40,686 nt of DNA from assembly GCA_023392635.1 (NCBI GenBank), contig JAEVYS010000119.1:1-40686 (forward strand), read 5' to 3'. Positions within the stretch are counted from its first letter, which is position 1, and each line of letters opens with the position of its first letter. The notes under the pieces were generated by a model. That model saw nothing but the letters and a program-made list of their open reading frames with translations. It ran no database searches and was not told where the DNA came from. The stretch comes from Actinomycetes bacterium (GTDB taxonomy: Bacteria; Actinomycetota; Actinomycetes; Propionibacteriales; Propionibacteriaceae). Shown here in pieces: positions 6,445-15,636 of this stretch. The translations under genes and the position numbers were made by a program.

Positions 6445-8000
6445 TGAGGAACCTCGTCGGCTGGCTGCGCTTCGCGTGGGCCACGCTCACCTCGATGCGC
6501 ACCGCGCTGATCCTGCTCGCCGTGCTCGGGGTCGCGGCGTTGCCGGGCTCGTTGTTGCCGCAGCGTCCGACGAACCCCGTGGGTGTGAGCGACTACCTGA
6601 AGGCCCACCCCGACTACGGCCCGTGGCTCGCCCGGCTCGGGTTCTTCGATGTCTTCGGCTCCGCATGGTTCGCTGCGATCTACCTGCTGCTGTTCATCTC
6701 GCTGATCGGCTGCATCATCCCGCGCACCGGGGTGTACCTGCGGCAGGTGCGCGCTCTGCCCGACGCCGGTCCCGGGCGGCTCGACCGGCTCCCGGGTTAC
6801 GCGAGCGGTTCGGTCGACAAGGCGCCGTCGGACGTGCTGGTCGCCGCGGAGGCGCACCTGCGGTCGCACCGCTACCGCGTCCGCCGCGAGCCCGAAGCCC
6901 TTTCCGCGGAGCGGGGGTACCTGCGCGAGACCGGCAACCTGGTGTTCCACATCTGCCTGCTGGTCATGCTGGTCGGCCTCGGGTGGGGTTCGCTGTTCAG
7001 CTTCAAGGGCACCGCCATCGTGGTCGAGGGGCAGGCGTTCTCCAACACGCTCACGCAGTACGACGAGTTCGGCGCCGGCGCCGGGTTCGCGTCCTCGCAG
7101 CTGGCGCCCTTCACGGTGCGGCTGGACGCGTTCGACGTCCGCTTCGAGGAAGGGACGGTCCAGACCGGTGCCGCGCGTGACTTCAACGCCCACGTCACGG
7201 TGGGCGTACCGGGCCGGCCGGACGTGCAGGAGAGCCTGCAGGTGAATGCCCCGCTACAGATCGGCGGCGACTCGGTGCACCTGCTGGGCCACGGCTACGC
7301 GCCCGTCGTGACGGTTCGCGACGGCAACGGCGACGTGGCGTTCTCCGGCCCCGTGGTGTTCCTGCCGCAGGACGCGAACTTCGCGTCCCAGGGCGTCGTG
7401 AAGGTGCCCGACGCCCGACCGGAACGGCTGGCGTTCGAGGGCATCTTCCTGCCCACGGCCGTGTCGGGCGGCGCGGCCGGAATGGTGTCGGCGTTCCCGG
7501 ACGCCCTCAACCCCGAACTCCTCCTGAACGTCTGGACCGGCCCGCCCAAGGTGGAGACCGGGCAGCCGGAGAGCGTCTACAGCCTCGACCGGGCGGGTCT
7601 CACCCAGGTGCTCGACGGCGACCAGCCGGCGACCGTCGGGCTCCGGCCAGGAGTGGGCTACAAGTTGCCGGACGGCAAGGGCTCGATCAGCTTCGACGGG
7701 TGGAAACGCTGGACGAAACTCCAGGTCTCGAACGCGCCCGGCGGCTGGCTCGTGCTGGGATCGGTGATGCTCGCGGTGCTCGGCATGGCGCTCTCGCTCA
7801 CCGTGAAGCCGCGCCGCCTGTTCGTCCGCGTCAGCGCCGACCCGGACGCCGGTGTCCCGGGGGCGGGGGCCACGGTCTCCGTCGCCGGGCTCGACCGCGC
7901 AGACGGGCGCGGCGGTCTCACCGATGAGGTGGCCGCACTGGCGCTGGCCTGCGGCATGGGCGTTACAGTGTCGGCTCGGAATGGGGAGGAACCGCAGTGA
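6444..8000 (+). CDS. resB: cytochrome c biogenesis protein ResB (Ccs1)
   Basis: This 518-residue ResB/Ccs1 protein is one half of the System II haem-delivery and cytochrome c synthetase complex. Three N-terminal membrane segments lie around residues 15-35, 70-90 and 165-185; a large outer domain follows; and one C-terminal segment (WLVLGSVMLAVLGMALSLTV) ends the core. The opening WLRFAWATLTSMRTALILLA and the LPQRPTNP motif are typical of actinobacterial members. It overlaps ccdA by one base and ccsB by four. The partner, CcsB/CcsA, is encoded immediately downstream. Confidence 0.94.
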   Translation: MRNLVGWLRFAWATLTSMRTALILLAVLGVAALPGSLLPQRPTNPVGVSDYLKAHPDYGPWLARLGFFDVFGSAWFAAIYLLLFISLIGCIIPRTGVYLRQVRALPDAGPGRLDRLPGYASGSVDKAPSDVLVAAEAHLRSHRYRVRREPEALSAERGYLRETGNLVFHICLLVMLVGLGWGSLFSFKGTAIVVEGQAFSNTLTQYDEFGAGAGFASSQLAPFTVRLDAFDVRFEEGTVQTGAARDFNAHVTVGVPGRPDVQESLQVNAPLQIGGDSVHLLGHGYAPVVTVRDGNGDVAFSGPVVFLPQDANFASQGVVKVPDARPERLAFEGIFLPTAVSGGAAGMVSAFPDALNPELLLNVWTGPPKVETGQPESVYSLDRAGLTQVLDGDQPATVGLRPGVGYKLPDGKGSISFDGWKRWTKLQVSNAPGGWLVLGSVMLAVLGMALSLTVKPRRLFVRVSADPDAGVPGAGATVSVAGLDRADGRGGLTDEVAALALACGMGVTVSARNGEEPQ

Positions 8001-8938
8001 TCGCTGACTACTCCAACCTCGCGATGGTCACCTCGGCTGTGCTGTACCTGCTGGCCATGACCGCGCACGCCCTGGAGTGGGCGAGTGCGCGGACGGCCAG
8101 GGCTGCCGAGCCCGCCCTGGTGCGGGTGGGCGCCGGTGTCGAGCCGAGCGGCGACGCCGGGGTCGCCGGCGCGCGTCCCACGCCCAGCCCGCGCGTCGAC
8201 CGCTTCGGGCGGATCGGCGTGGCGATCACGGTGGTCGCGACGCTCACCCACCTGGTCGGGGTCGTGCTGCGGGGGATCGCGGCCGACCGGGCGCCGTGGG
8301 GCAACATGTACGAGTTCATCACCACCTCGCTGGTGATCGTTGCGATCGCCTACCTGGTGCTGGCCACCCGGTACGGCATGGGCTGGCTGGGGCTGCCGGT
8401 CACCCTGCTGCTCACCATCGGCCAGGGCCTCGCGGTCACCGTCTTCTACGTGCAGGTCTCCGAGCTGATGCCCGCCCTGCACTCGGTGTGGTTCGTGATC
8501 CACATCATCGCTGCCGCCACCGCGGGTGCTGCCTTCAACATCGGGGGCATCGCGTCCATCCTCTACCTGCTGCGCAGCCGCGCCGAGGAGCGGGGACAGG
8601 TGCGCGGCTACCTCGCGCGCGTCCCTGCGGCTGAGGTGCTCGACCGGGTCAGCTACCGCACCCTCGCCTTCGCCTTCCCGTTGTGGACCTTCACGATCGC
8701 GGCCGGCGCCATCTGGGCGCAGTACGCCTGGGGCCGGTTCTGGGGCTGGGACCCCAAGGAGACCATGTCGCTGGTCACGTGGATCGTGTACGCGGTCTAC
8801 CTGCATGCCCGTGCCACGGCCGGGTGGAAGGGACGCCGCGCGGCGATCGTCGCCGTGATCGGCCTGGCCAGCTTCTGGTTCAACTTCGTCGGCATCAACC
8901 TGCTGGTCTCCGGCCTGCACTCCTACGCCGGCATCTAG
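7997..8938 (+). CDS. ccsB: cytochrome c synthetase CcsB/CcsA (haem handling protein)
   Basis: This 313-residue polytopic membrane protein carries the tryptophan-rich haem-handling signature WGRFWGWDPKETMSLVTW near residues 245-262. Conserved histidines that ligate haem are visible, for example in VIHIIAAATAG and near the C-terminus. With ResB it transports haem and joins it to apocytochrome c on the outer side of the membrane. A start GTG at 7997 overlaps the resB stop. It ends the operon, with 74 bases before mycothione reductase. The variable N-terminal stretch between the first two helices (about residues 30-70) is the usual divergent part. Confidence 0.94.
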   Translation: MIADYSNLAMVTSAVLYLLAMTAHALEWASARTARAAEPALVRVGAGVEPSGDAGVAGARPTPSPRVDRFGRIGVAITVVATLTHLVGVVLRGIAADRAPWGNMYEFITTSLVIVAIAYLVLATRYGMGWLGLPVTLLLTIGQGLAVTVFYVQVSELMPALHSVWFVIHIIAAATAGAAFNIGGIASILYLLRSRAEERGQVRGYLARVPAAEVLDRVSYRTLAFAFPLWTFTIAAGAIWAQYAWGRFWGWDPKETMSLVTWIVYAVYLHARATAGWKGRRAAIVAVIGLASFWFNFVGINLLVSGLHSYAGI

Positions 8939-9012
8939 CGTTCCCAGGCCCGGGAAGACGCTTTCCGCCACTGTTCATCTGGCTGTGGGAGCGCCATGCC
9001 ACAATCGGGAGC

Positions 9013-10398
9013 ATGCGGCACTTCGACCTGTGCGTGATCGGCTCCGGTAGCGGCAACTCCATCGTGGACGAGCGGTTCGCCGGCTGGCAGGTCGCCCTCG
9101 TCGACGGGCAGAAGTGGTTCGGAGGGACCTGCCTGAACGTCGGCTGCATCCCCACCAAGATGTTCGCCCACGTCGCCGACCTCGCGGAGGACGCCCGCCA
9201 CGCCTCGGTGCTGGGCATGGACGCCGGCGCCGTCAGCGTGCGGTGGGGGGACGTGCGCGACCGCGTGTTCGGCCGGATCGACGCGATCGTCGCCGACGGC
9301 GAGGCGTACCGCCGCGACGCCGACAACGTGACCCTGTACCGCGAGCAGGGCCGCTTCGTGGCGCCGAAGACGTTCCGGGTGGGGGAGGAACAGTTCACCG
9401 CCGACCGGTTCGTGCTCGCCGCGGGCTCGCGCCCGTTCCTGCCCGACGTCCCCGGGATCGACGATCCCGAGCTCGCCGGACGCGTCCACACGTCCGACTC
9501 GATCATGCGCCTCGGTGCGCTTCCGAAGTCGCTGATCATCGTGGGCGGTGGGCTGGTCGCGGTCGAGTTCGCGCACATCTTCGCCGCCTACGGCACCCAG
9601 GTCACCCTCCTGCACCGCGGCGCGCGCCTGTTGCGGCACGCCGACGAGTCGGTGGCCCGCCGGTTCACCGACCTGATCAGCCGCCGCGTCGTGCTGCGGC
9701 TGGGCCAGCACCTCGCCTCGATCGCGGACGCGGCCGGTCGCGTCGAGGTGGGCACCACCGACGACGACGGCATCGAGTACTTCTTCGAGGCCGAACAGGT
9801 GCTGATCGCCACCGGCCGGGTGTCCAACGCCGACACGCTCGGCCTCGAACACACGGGCGTCGACGTCGACGGGAACGGGCGAGTGGTGGTCGACGAGCAC
9901 CAGCGCACGACGGCCGAAGGGATCTGGGCGCTGGGCGACGTGTCGTCGCACTGGCAGCTCAAGCACGTGGCCAACCACGAGGCGCGGGTGGTGCAGCACA
10001 ACCTCCTGCACCCCGACGCCCCGGTCGCCAGCGACCACCGTTTCGTGCCGCAGGCCGCGTTCAGCGGCCCACAGGCGGCCTGGGTGGGCCTCACCGAGCA
10101 GGAGTGTCGTGAGCAGGGCCGCCGTTATGCCGTCGGGCGGCGCGACTACGGCGGCGTGGCGTACGGCTGGGCACTGGAGGACACCGACCACTTCGCGAAG
10201 GTGATCGTCGACCCGGCCACCGGGCAACTCCTCGGCGCGCACATCATCGGCCCGGACGCGCCCAACCTGCTGCAGCCGCTCATTCAGGCGATGAGCTTCG
10301 GCCTCGACGTGCGGACGATGGCCCGGGGACAGTACTGGATCCACCCCGCGCTGGCCGAGGTCGTCGAGAACGCACTGCTGGCCGTCCAGCTCGACTGA
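9013..10398 (+). CDS. mtr: mycothione reductase
   Basis: This 461-residue flavin-dependent pyridine nucleotide-disulfide oxidoreductase reduces mycothione (oxidised mycothiol) with NADPH. The FAD-binding VIGSGSGNSIV is at residues 8-18, and the redox pair Cys40 and Cys45 lies in GGTCLNVGCIPTK. The NADPH-binding fold is at IIVGGGLVAVEFA, the second FAD site at IWALGDVSS, and the catalytic histidine-proline of the partner subunit is in WIHPALAEVVENALL. The short N-terminus and GSGSGN, rather than GGGPGG, point to Mtr over dihydrolipoamide dehydrogenase. A CACAAT hexamer lies seven bases before the ATG and there is no clear ribosome binding site, so leaderless expression is possible. Confidence 0.93.
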   Translation: MRHFDLCVIGSGSGNSIVDERFAGWQVALVDGQKWFGGTCLNVGCIPTKMFAHVADLAEDARHASVLGMDAGAVSVRWGDVRDRVFGRIDAIVADGEAYRRDADNVTLYREQGRFVAPKTFRVGEEQFTADRFVLAAGSRPFLPDVPGIDDPELAGRVHTSDSIMRLGALPKSLIIVGGGLVAVEFAHIFAAYGTQVTLLHRGARLLRHADESVARRFTDLISRRVVLRLGQHLASIADAAGRVEVGTTDDDGIEYFFEAEQVLIATGRVSNADTLGLEHTGVDVDGNGRVVVDEHQRTTAEGIWALGDVSSHWQLKHVANHEARVVQHNLLHPDAPVASDHRFVPQAAFSGPQAAWVGLTEQECREQGRRYAVGRRDYGGVAYGWALEDTDHFAKVIVDPATGQLLGAHIIGPDAPNLLQPLIQAMSFGLDVRTMARGQYWIHPALAEVVENALLAVQLD

Positions 10399-10409
10399 GA
10401 GGAGCTGCG

Positions 10410-11639
10410 ATGGCAGCCCGAGCAGCCCGCGGCGGTCGGTGCGCGGGCGGACGCCGCGCGCTCGCCGTGCTCCTCGGCCCGCTCCTCCTCGCCGGCTGCA
10501 GCGCGGTTCCCCCCGGTCCCACGCCCGCGACCAGCACTCCCGCGGCGACCCCGCCCTCCGGTTCCGCCACGCCGGCACCGGCGACGGCGACACCGTCACC
10601 GAGCGCGTCCGCTGCGGCGTGCACCGCGGAGGCCCGAGCCCTCAGCCTGCGCGAGCAGGTCGGGCAGCTGGTCATGATCGGCGTGACCGTCGGGCTCCCG
10701 TCGAGCCAGCGCGCCGCGATCAGCACCCACCGCATCGGATCGGCGATCGTCATGGGCGCGACCCCGGGCGGCGTGGAGCAGGTCTCCGGGCTCACCGCGA
10801 AGCTGCGCTCCCTCGGCGGGAAGACGGGCTTCCTGGTCGCCTCCGACCAGGAGGGTGGGCTGGTGCAGCGCCTGAAGGGGCCGGGATTCGACGCGATCCC
10901 CTCCGCGGCGCAGCAGGCCCGGCTGCGGGACGCGACCCTCACTGCACGCGCCGCGTCGTGGGGCAGGGCGATGGCCGCAGCCGGCGTGCTGCTCGACCTC
11001 GCCCCGGTCGCCGATGTCGTGCCGGCCGGCAACCGGGCCGCCAACGAGCCGATCGCTCGTCTGGGTCGCGGGTACGGATCGAACCCCGCGGGCGTCTCGG
11101 CGAAGGTCGAGGCGTTCCGCAGGGGCATGGCCAGGGCAGGTGTCGGGGTGGCGGTGAAGCACTTCCCCGGGCTCGGGGCGGTGCGCGGCAACACCGACTT
11201 CGCCACGAAGGTGAAGGACGGCACCACGACCGCCGACAGTGCCCTGCTGACCCCGTTCCGCGACGCCGTCGGCCACGGGGCGGAGGCGGTCATGGTGTCC
11301 TCTGCGTACTACACGCGGATCGACGCGGCGCGTCCCGCGATGTTCTCCCCCACGGTGATCAGGATCCTGCGCGGCTGGGGCTTCGACGGCGTCGTCGTCA
11401 GTGACGACCTGGGTGCCGCCGCGGCCCTGCGCACGGTACCGGTCGGTGAGCGCGCCGTCCGGTTCGTCGCGGCCGGGGGCGACCTCGCCCTGAACGTCGA
11501 CCCGTCGACAGCGGGCGCGATGGCCGAAGGCCTCTACCAGGCGGCGAAGGCCGACCCGAAGCTGGCGTCGCGGGTGGCGAGATCGGCTGCCCGTGTGCTG
11601 GCCCTGAAGGCGGCCCTCGGCCAGTTCACCTGCGGGTGA
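10410..11639 (+). CDS. family 3 glycoside hydrolase lipoprotein (beta-N-acetylglucosaminidase-like)
   Basis: This 409-residue secreted lipoprotein (lipobox LLAGC, Cys30) has a Pro/Ser/Thr-rich linker to about residue 72, then a single family 3 glycosidase barrel. Visible marks are SDQEGGLVQRL, the KHFPGLG active-site loop and VVSDDLGAAAAL, which supplies the nucleophilic aspartate in NagZ-type enzymes. It lacks the second family 3 domain, as expected for NagZ. It likely trims GlcNAc from cell-wall fragments outside the membrane; substrate is inferred from the family. It follows mtr by 11 bases with GAGGAG, so the two are probably co-transcribed, and it is convergent with the DUF2510 gene (six-base gap). 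Confidence 0.88.
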   Translation: MAARAARGGRCAGGRRALAVLLGPLLLAGCSAVPPGPTPATSTPAATPPSGSATPAPATATPSPSASAAACTAEARALSLREQVGQLVMIGVTVGLPSSQRAAISTHRIGSAIVMGATPGGVEQVSGLTAKLRSLGGKTGFLVASDQEGGLVQRLKGPGFDAIPSAAQQARLRDATLTARAASWGRAMAAAGVLLDLAPVADVVPAGNRAANEPIARLGRGYGSNPAGVSAKVEAFRRGMARAGVGVAVKHFPGLGAVRGNTDFATKVKDGTTTADSALLTPFRDAVGHGAEAVMVSSAYYTRIDAARPAMFSPTVIRILRGWGFDGVVVSDDLGAAAALRTVPVGERAVRFVAAGGDLALNVDPSTAGAMAEGLYQAAKADPKLASRVARSAARVLALKAALGQFTCG

Positions 11640-11645
11640 GCCGGC

Positions 11646-12644
11646 TCAGCTGAACACCTTCACTCCCGCGAGCGCCTTGCGTGCGTCCGGCAGGAGCGAC
11701 GAGCTGGTGTCGGGCACCGAGGCGTAGAAGAGCCCGTAGTCGGCGTCGCTGGTCTGCACCACCAGCAGCAGCACCCGTTCGCCCTTCGCCCTCAGGCCGG
11801 GGATGTCGAAGCTGAGCTGGGTCTCGATCAGCCAGCCGGAATGCCCGTCGACGTCGTGCCTGGCGCTGCTCACGGGGTTCTGGGTGACGACGGTGTCGGC
11901 GTAGTACACGCCGAGGACGCACTTGAGCACGGTCTCGGCAGCCACCTTGGTGCTGGCGAAGCCGTCGCCGACGAACAGGTCACTGACCAGGACGCTGGCC
12001 ACCCAGTTGTGTCCCGAGCCCGTGCCGTCGTAGTCGGCCTGGTCGAGGACTTCCTGCTCCTGCGCGAGCGCCCCCCAGGGCACGCGGTTGTCCAGCCCGT
12101 TCTCCCAGGGTGAGCCGAGGGCGGGGTAGCCCAGCTTTCCTCCGACCCGCCAGCCGGGCCGATCCTGGGACGTGGGCGTGGGCACGTCGGAGGAGGCGGG
12201 CGGGCAGACGTTGGCGGACGCGGTGCTGGTCGGGTTCCCGCCGAAGGTGGGCAGGACCGTCCCGCCCGAACCCATCCCGCGCACGATGAACACCACGACG
12301 AGCACGACCGCGAGGAGGGCAGCCAGCCCGACCACCCACCACACCACGGTGCTGCGGCGCCCGCCCGCGGGAGTGCCGGTAGGGTAACCGCCGGCGCCGG
12401 GGCCCTGGCCGGGAGAGGTGCCCGTCCGGTAGCCGGGGGCCGAGCCCGTGCCATAGCCCGGCGTGGAGCCGCCCGGGTAGCCGCCGTAGCCGGGCGGAGT
12501 GCCCTGCGGGGGCGTCGGCGGTTGCGGCGCGGGTGTGCCCTGCGGGTTGGGCGTGATCGCCTCGGTCCAACTGCTGCCCGTCCAGTACCGGTACATGCCC
12601 TGCTGGCCGCCCGGATCCGGGTACCACCCTGCGCTGCTGCTCAC
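11646..12644 (-). CDS. DUF2510 domain membrane protein
   Basis: This is a 332-residue protein of unknown function. The N-terminal DUF2510 motif (GWYPDPGGQQGMYRYWTGSSW) is followed by a long Pro/Gly/Tyr-rich low-complexity segment (to about residue 95). One transmembrane helix (about 98-123) and an extracytoplasmic domain of about 200 residues with no family I recognise complete it. Such proteins are common and poorly understood in Actinobacteria. The GTG at 12644 gives the canonical DUF2510 start. A TACTAT hexamer (12657-12652) lies seven bases upstream with no ribosome binding site, suggesting a leaderless transcript. It ends six bases from the convergent glycosidase gene, with no room for a separate terminator. 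Confidence 0.8.
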   Translation of the reverse strand: MSSSAGWYPDPGGQQGMYRYWTGSSWTEAITPNPQGTPAPQPPTPPQGTPPGYGGYPGGSTPGYGTGSAPGYRTGTSPGQGPGAGGYPTGTPAGGRRSTVVWWVVGLAALLAVVLVVVFIVRGMGSGGTVLPTFGGNPTSTASANVCPPASSDVPTPTSQDRPGWRVGGKLGYPALGSPWENGLDNRVPWGALAQEQEVLDQADYDGTGSGHNWVASVLVSDLFVGDGFASTKVAAETVLKCVLGVYYADTVVTQNPVSSARHDVDGHSGWLIETQLSFDIPGLRAKGERVLLLVVQTSDADYGLFYASVPDTSSSLLPDARKALAGVKVFS

Positions 12645-12693
12645 GCTGGGAATAGTAGTAGGGGAAGCTGGGGAGCCCGGGGACGCGAAAGGC

Positions 12694-13473
12694 TCAGCCG
12701 AACCGGCCGGAGATGTAGTCCTCGGTGGCGCGGACGTCGGGCGCGGAGAAGATCTTGTCGGTAGGGCCGGACTCGATCAGCCGGCCGGGCGACCCGGTAC
12801 CGGCGATGTTGAAGAACGCGGTCACGTCGGACACCCGTGCCGCCTGCTGCATGTTGTGGGTCACGATGACGATCGTGTAGTTCTCCTTGAGCTCGCCGAT
12901 CAGGTCCTCGATCGCGAGGGTGGAGATCGGGTCGAGCGCGGAGCAGGGCTCGTCCATGAGGAGCACCTCCGGAGCCATGGCGATCGCCCGGGCGATGCAC
13001 AGGCGCTGCTGCTGGCCACCGGACAGGCCCGAGCCCGGCAGGGAGAGCCGGTTCTTGACCTCCTCCCACAGGTTCGCGTTGCGCAGAGAGCGCTCGACCA
13101 GGTCGTCCTGCTCGGACTTCGGCATCTTCGAGAAGTTCAGCTTGATGCCCGCCAGGACGTTCTCGCGGATGGACATGGTGGGGAACGGGTTCGGCCGCTG
13201 GAACACCATGCCGACCTGGCGGCGGACGCGTACCGGGTCGACCCCCGCGCCGTACAGGTTCTCGCCGTCCAGCAGCACCTCGCCCTCCACCCGGGCGCCC
13301 GGGATCACCTCGTGCATGCGGTTGAGCGTGCGCAGGAACGTCGACTTCCCGCAGCCGGACGGGCCGATGAAGGCCGTGACGGTGCGGGGCTCGATGGTGA
13401 TGGTGACGTCCTCGACGGCACGGAAGTTGCCGTAGTAGACGTTGAGGTCGGTGGTCTCGATGCGCTTGGACAA
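12694..13473 (-). CDS. pstB: phosphate ABC transporter ATP-binding protein
   Basis: This 259-residue ATPase of the high-affinity phosphate importer has the Walker A motif GPSGCGKST, the Q-loop region in GMVFQRPNPFP, the signature LSGGQQQRLCIARA and Walker B LLMDEPCSALDP. The PNPFPTMSI and NPVR-like segments are typical of PstB. It starts at a rare TTG (13473), preceded by GAGAGAG; no ATG exists near the family N-terminus (SKRIETTDLNVYYG). It is the last gene of pstSCAB, 12 bases after pstA. No phoU lies in the window. Confidence 0.95.
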   Translation of the reverse strand: MSKRIETTDLNVYYGNFRAVEDVTITIEPRTVTAFIGPSGCGKSTFLRTLNRMHEVIPGARVEGEVLLDGENLYGAGVDPVRVRRQVGMVFQRPNPFPTMSIRENVLAGIKLNFSKMPKSEQDDLVERSLRNANLWEEVKNRLSLPGSGLSGGQQQRLCIARAIAMAPEVLLMDEPCSALDPISTLAIEDLIGELKENYTIVIVTHNMQQAARVSDVTAFFNIAGTGSPGRLIESGPTDKIFSAPDVRATEDYISGRFG

Positions 13474-13485
13474 TGCGGTTCTCTC

Positions 13486-14553
13486 TCAGCGTCCGGTCTT
13501 GGGTGCGAAGCGTCGGGCGATCAGGCGGCCCGCCAGATTCAGCAGCATGACGATCAGGATCAGGGTCAGGGCCCCGGCCCAGGCGCGGTCCCAGTAGGCC
13601 TGGACGTCGGTGCCCGGGTGGGCGTAGGAGTCGTACACGAAGACCGGCAGGGTCATCATCGGGTTGGCGAACACGTTGTTGTTCACCGACGCGGTGAAGC
13701 CGGCCGCGATCAGCAGGGGTGCCGTCTCCCCGATGACCCGGGCGATCGCGAGGATGATGCCGGACACCAGCCCGGAGACCGCGGTCGGGATGACCACCCT
13801 CACGATCGTCACCCACTTGGGCACGCCGAGGGCGTAGGACGCCTCGCGCAGCTCGTTCGGGACGAGCCGCAGGAGCTCCTCGCAGGACCGCACGACGACC
13901 GGGATCATCAGCACGGACAAGGCGATGCTGCCGGCGAGCCCGGACTTGTAGCCCGGCCCGAACAACAGGCTCATCAGCGCGTAGGCGAACAGGCCGGCCA
14001 CGATGGATGGCACGCCGGTCATCACGTCCACGAAGAACGTGATGGCCTTCGACAAGCGGTTCCGCACCCCGTACTCGGCCAGGTAGATGGCGGTCAGCAG
14101 GCCGATCGGGACCGCGATCAGCGTGGCGGTGCCGGTGACGTACAGGGTGCCGTAGACGGCGTGGATCGCCCCACCGCCCTCGCCGACGATGTTGCGCATC
14201 GACGAGCTGAAGTAGGTGGCGTCGAACCGCGCCATGCCTTTGCTGATGACCTCCCACGTGACCGACCCGAGGGGGACGAGGGCCAGGACGAACGCGCCGG
14301 CGATCAGGTTGGACGCACGTCGGTCGGACGCCTGCCGCCGGCCTTCGACCACACGGGCGGCGACCTCCATCACCACCAGGAACAGCAGGTAGCCCAGCAC
14401 GACGGCCAGGGCGAGATTGGCCGTGCCGGTGGACAGCACGGCGACGGCGAAACCGAGCAGTGCGCTGCCGACCAGGGCGGCGGGCACCGTGGCCTTGGGC
14501 AGCCGGCCGGACGTGAGGGTGTCGCTGGGGATCCGCGACGCGAGGACGCTCAT
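13486..14553 (-). CDS. pstA: phosphate ABC transporter permease PstA
   Basis: This 355-residue permease half of the Pst importer has an N-terminal extension with three predicted helices (to about residue 110) and then the transport domain. ATLIAVPIGLLTAIYLAEY and FVDVMTGVPSIVAGLFAY are typical PstA sequences, as is the EAA-like loop EASYALGVPKWVTIVRVVIP that contacts PstB. The ATG at 14553 shares one base with the pstC stop. The N-terminal extension is longer than in enterobacterial PstA but usual for Actinobacteria. Confidence 0.94.
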   Translation of the reverse strand: MSVLASRIPSDTLTSGRLPKATVPAALVGSALLGFAVAVLSTGTANLALAVVLGYLLFLVVMEVAARVVEGRRQASDRRASNLIAGAFVLALVPLGSVTWEVISKGMARFDATYFSSSMRNIVGEGGGAIHAVYGTLYVTGTATLIAVPIGLLTAIYLAEYGVRNRLSKAITFFVDVMTGVPSIVAGLFAYALMSLLFGPGYKSGLAGSIALSVLMIPVVVRSCEELLRLVPNELREASYALGVPKWVTIVRVVIPTAVSGLVSGIILAIARVIGETAPLLIAAGFTASVNNNVFANPMMTLPVFVYDSYAHPGTDVQAYWDRAWAGALTLILIVMLLNLAGRLIARRFAPKTGR

Positions 14554-15536
14554 CAGTTGGCTCCCGAGTACTCGGCGCGGCGGGACACGATCCATCGGGC
14601 GACGCTGTTGACCGCGAGCGTGATCAGGAACAGCACCAGGCCGGCGGCGATCAACTGGCTGGTCTTCAGGCCGAACGCCTCGGGGAAGTTCTGGGCGATG
14701 GTCGCTGCGATCGTGTTCGGGTTCTGGCTGGTGAGCAGCTCGAGGGTGATCGCGCGGGTCCCGGAGAGCACCATCGTGACGGCCATGGTCTCGCCCAGGG
14801 CACGCCCGAGGCCGAGCATGACGGCGGCCACGATTCCGGGGCGCGCGAACGGTAACACGGCCATCTTGACCATCTCCCACCGCGTGGCCCCCAGCGCGAG
14901 GGCCGCCTCCTCGTGCAGCCGGGGCGCCTGGAGGAACACCTCTCGGCACAGGCTGGTGATGATCGGGAGGATCATGGTCGTCAGCACGATCGCAGCGGTG
15001 AGGATCGTCCGTCCGGTGCCGGAGACCTGGCCGGAGAAGAACGGGATGAAGCCGAGGGTGGCGTTGAGCCACTCGTACAGGGGCCGGACGGCAGGCGCGA
15101 GCACCAGCGAGCCCCACAGGCCGAACACGACCGAGGGCACGGCGGCCAGGAGGTCGATCACGTAGCCGAGCGGCTGGGCGAGCCGACGCGGCGCGTAGTG
15201 CGAGATGAACAGTGCGATCCCGATCGCGACCGGCACCGCCAGCAGCAGCGCCAGCAGGGCGGCCCAGATCGTACCGAAGGCGTAGGGCAGCACCCAGGAC
15301 GCGAACTCGCCGTACCCCTGCGCGACGAGCCTGGCGGGGTCCGCGAACAACGCGGGCGATCCCTGGGCGATGAGGAACGCGGCGACCAGGGCGAGGATCA
15401 CCAGGATGAGGATGCCGGCGGCGGTCGCGAGCCCGCGGAAGACCACGTCGCCGCGACGCCTGGGGTCCGCGGCCGGCCTCGCCGACTCGGGTCCGGCGCT
15501 CGGCGCGCCGCCCCCGCGGGCCGGCATCTCCGTCAT
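14553..15536 (-). CDS. pstC: phosphate ABC transporter permease PstC
   Basis: This 327-residue permease of the Pst importer has a cytoplasmic Pro/Gly-rich N-terminus and six helices. GYVIDLLAAVPSVVFGLWG and the coupling loop EEAALALGATRWEMVKMAVLP are typical, followed by GRALGETMAVTMVLSG. An in-frame ATG at 15626 would add 30 residues, but that stretch contains a perfect 15-bp hairpin and looks intergenic. The ATG at 15536 has AAGGTGA five bases upstream and is preferred. It lies downstream of pstS and overlaps pstA by one base. Confidence 0.9.
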   Translation of the reverse strand: MTEMPARGGGAPSAGPESARPAADPRRRGDVVFRGLATAAGILILVILALVAAFLIAQGSPALFADPARLVAQGYGEFASWVLPYAFGTIWAALLALLLAVPVAIGIALFISHYAPRRLAQPLGYVIDLLAAVPSVVFGLWGSLVLAPAVRPLYEWLNATLGFIPFFSGQVSGTGRTILTAAIVLTTMILPIITSLCREVFLQAPRLHEEAALALGATRWEMVKMAVLPFARPGIVAAVMLGLGRALGETMAVTMVLSGTRAITLELLTSQNPNTIAATIAQNFPEAFGLKTSQLIAAGLVLFLITLAVNSVARWIVSRRAEYSGAN

Positions 15537-15580
15537 GGCATCACCTTGTCCTGTGGTGGCTTCGTCAAGGCTACGTGGCT

Positions 15581-15612
15581 GAGCGGCGCCGGTGGAGCCA
15601 CCGGCGCCGCTC
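15581..15612 (-). terminator. pstS-pstC intercistronic hairpin (attenuator or mRNA stabiliser)
   Basis: A perfect 15-bp inverted repeat, GAGCGGCGCCGGTGG at 15581-15595 and its complement at 15598-15612, has only two bases between the arms. No T-run follows on the minus strand, so it is not a classic intrinsic terminator. It lies 25 bases after the pstS stop and 45 bases before the preferred pstC start. The likely effect is partial termination or protection of pstS mRNA, giving more binding protein than permease. Confidence 0.75.
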
Positions 15613-15636
15613 GTGGATACCGTCATTCCGCCCGTG

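Noticed and set aside
12499..15165. Long plus-strand open frame opposite pstBAC
   Set aside because: Repetitive, charged, without domains; antisense to clear Pst transporter genes.
15537..15626. N-terminal extension of PstC by 30 residues
   Set aside because: The stretch contains the perfect intercistronic hairpin and has no conserved residues; the later ATG has the better ribosome binding site.
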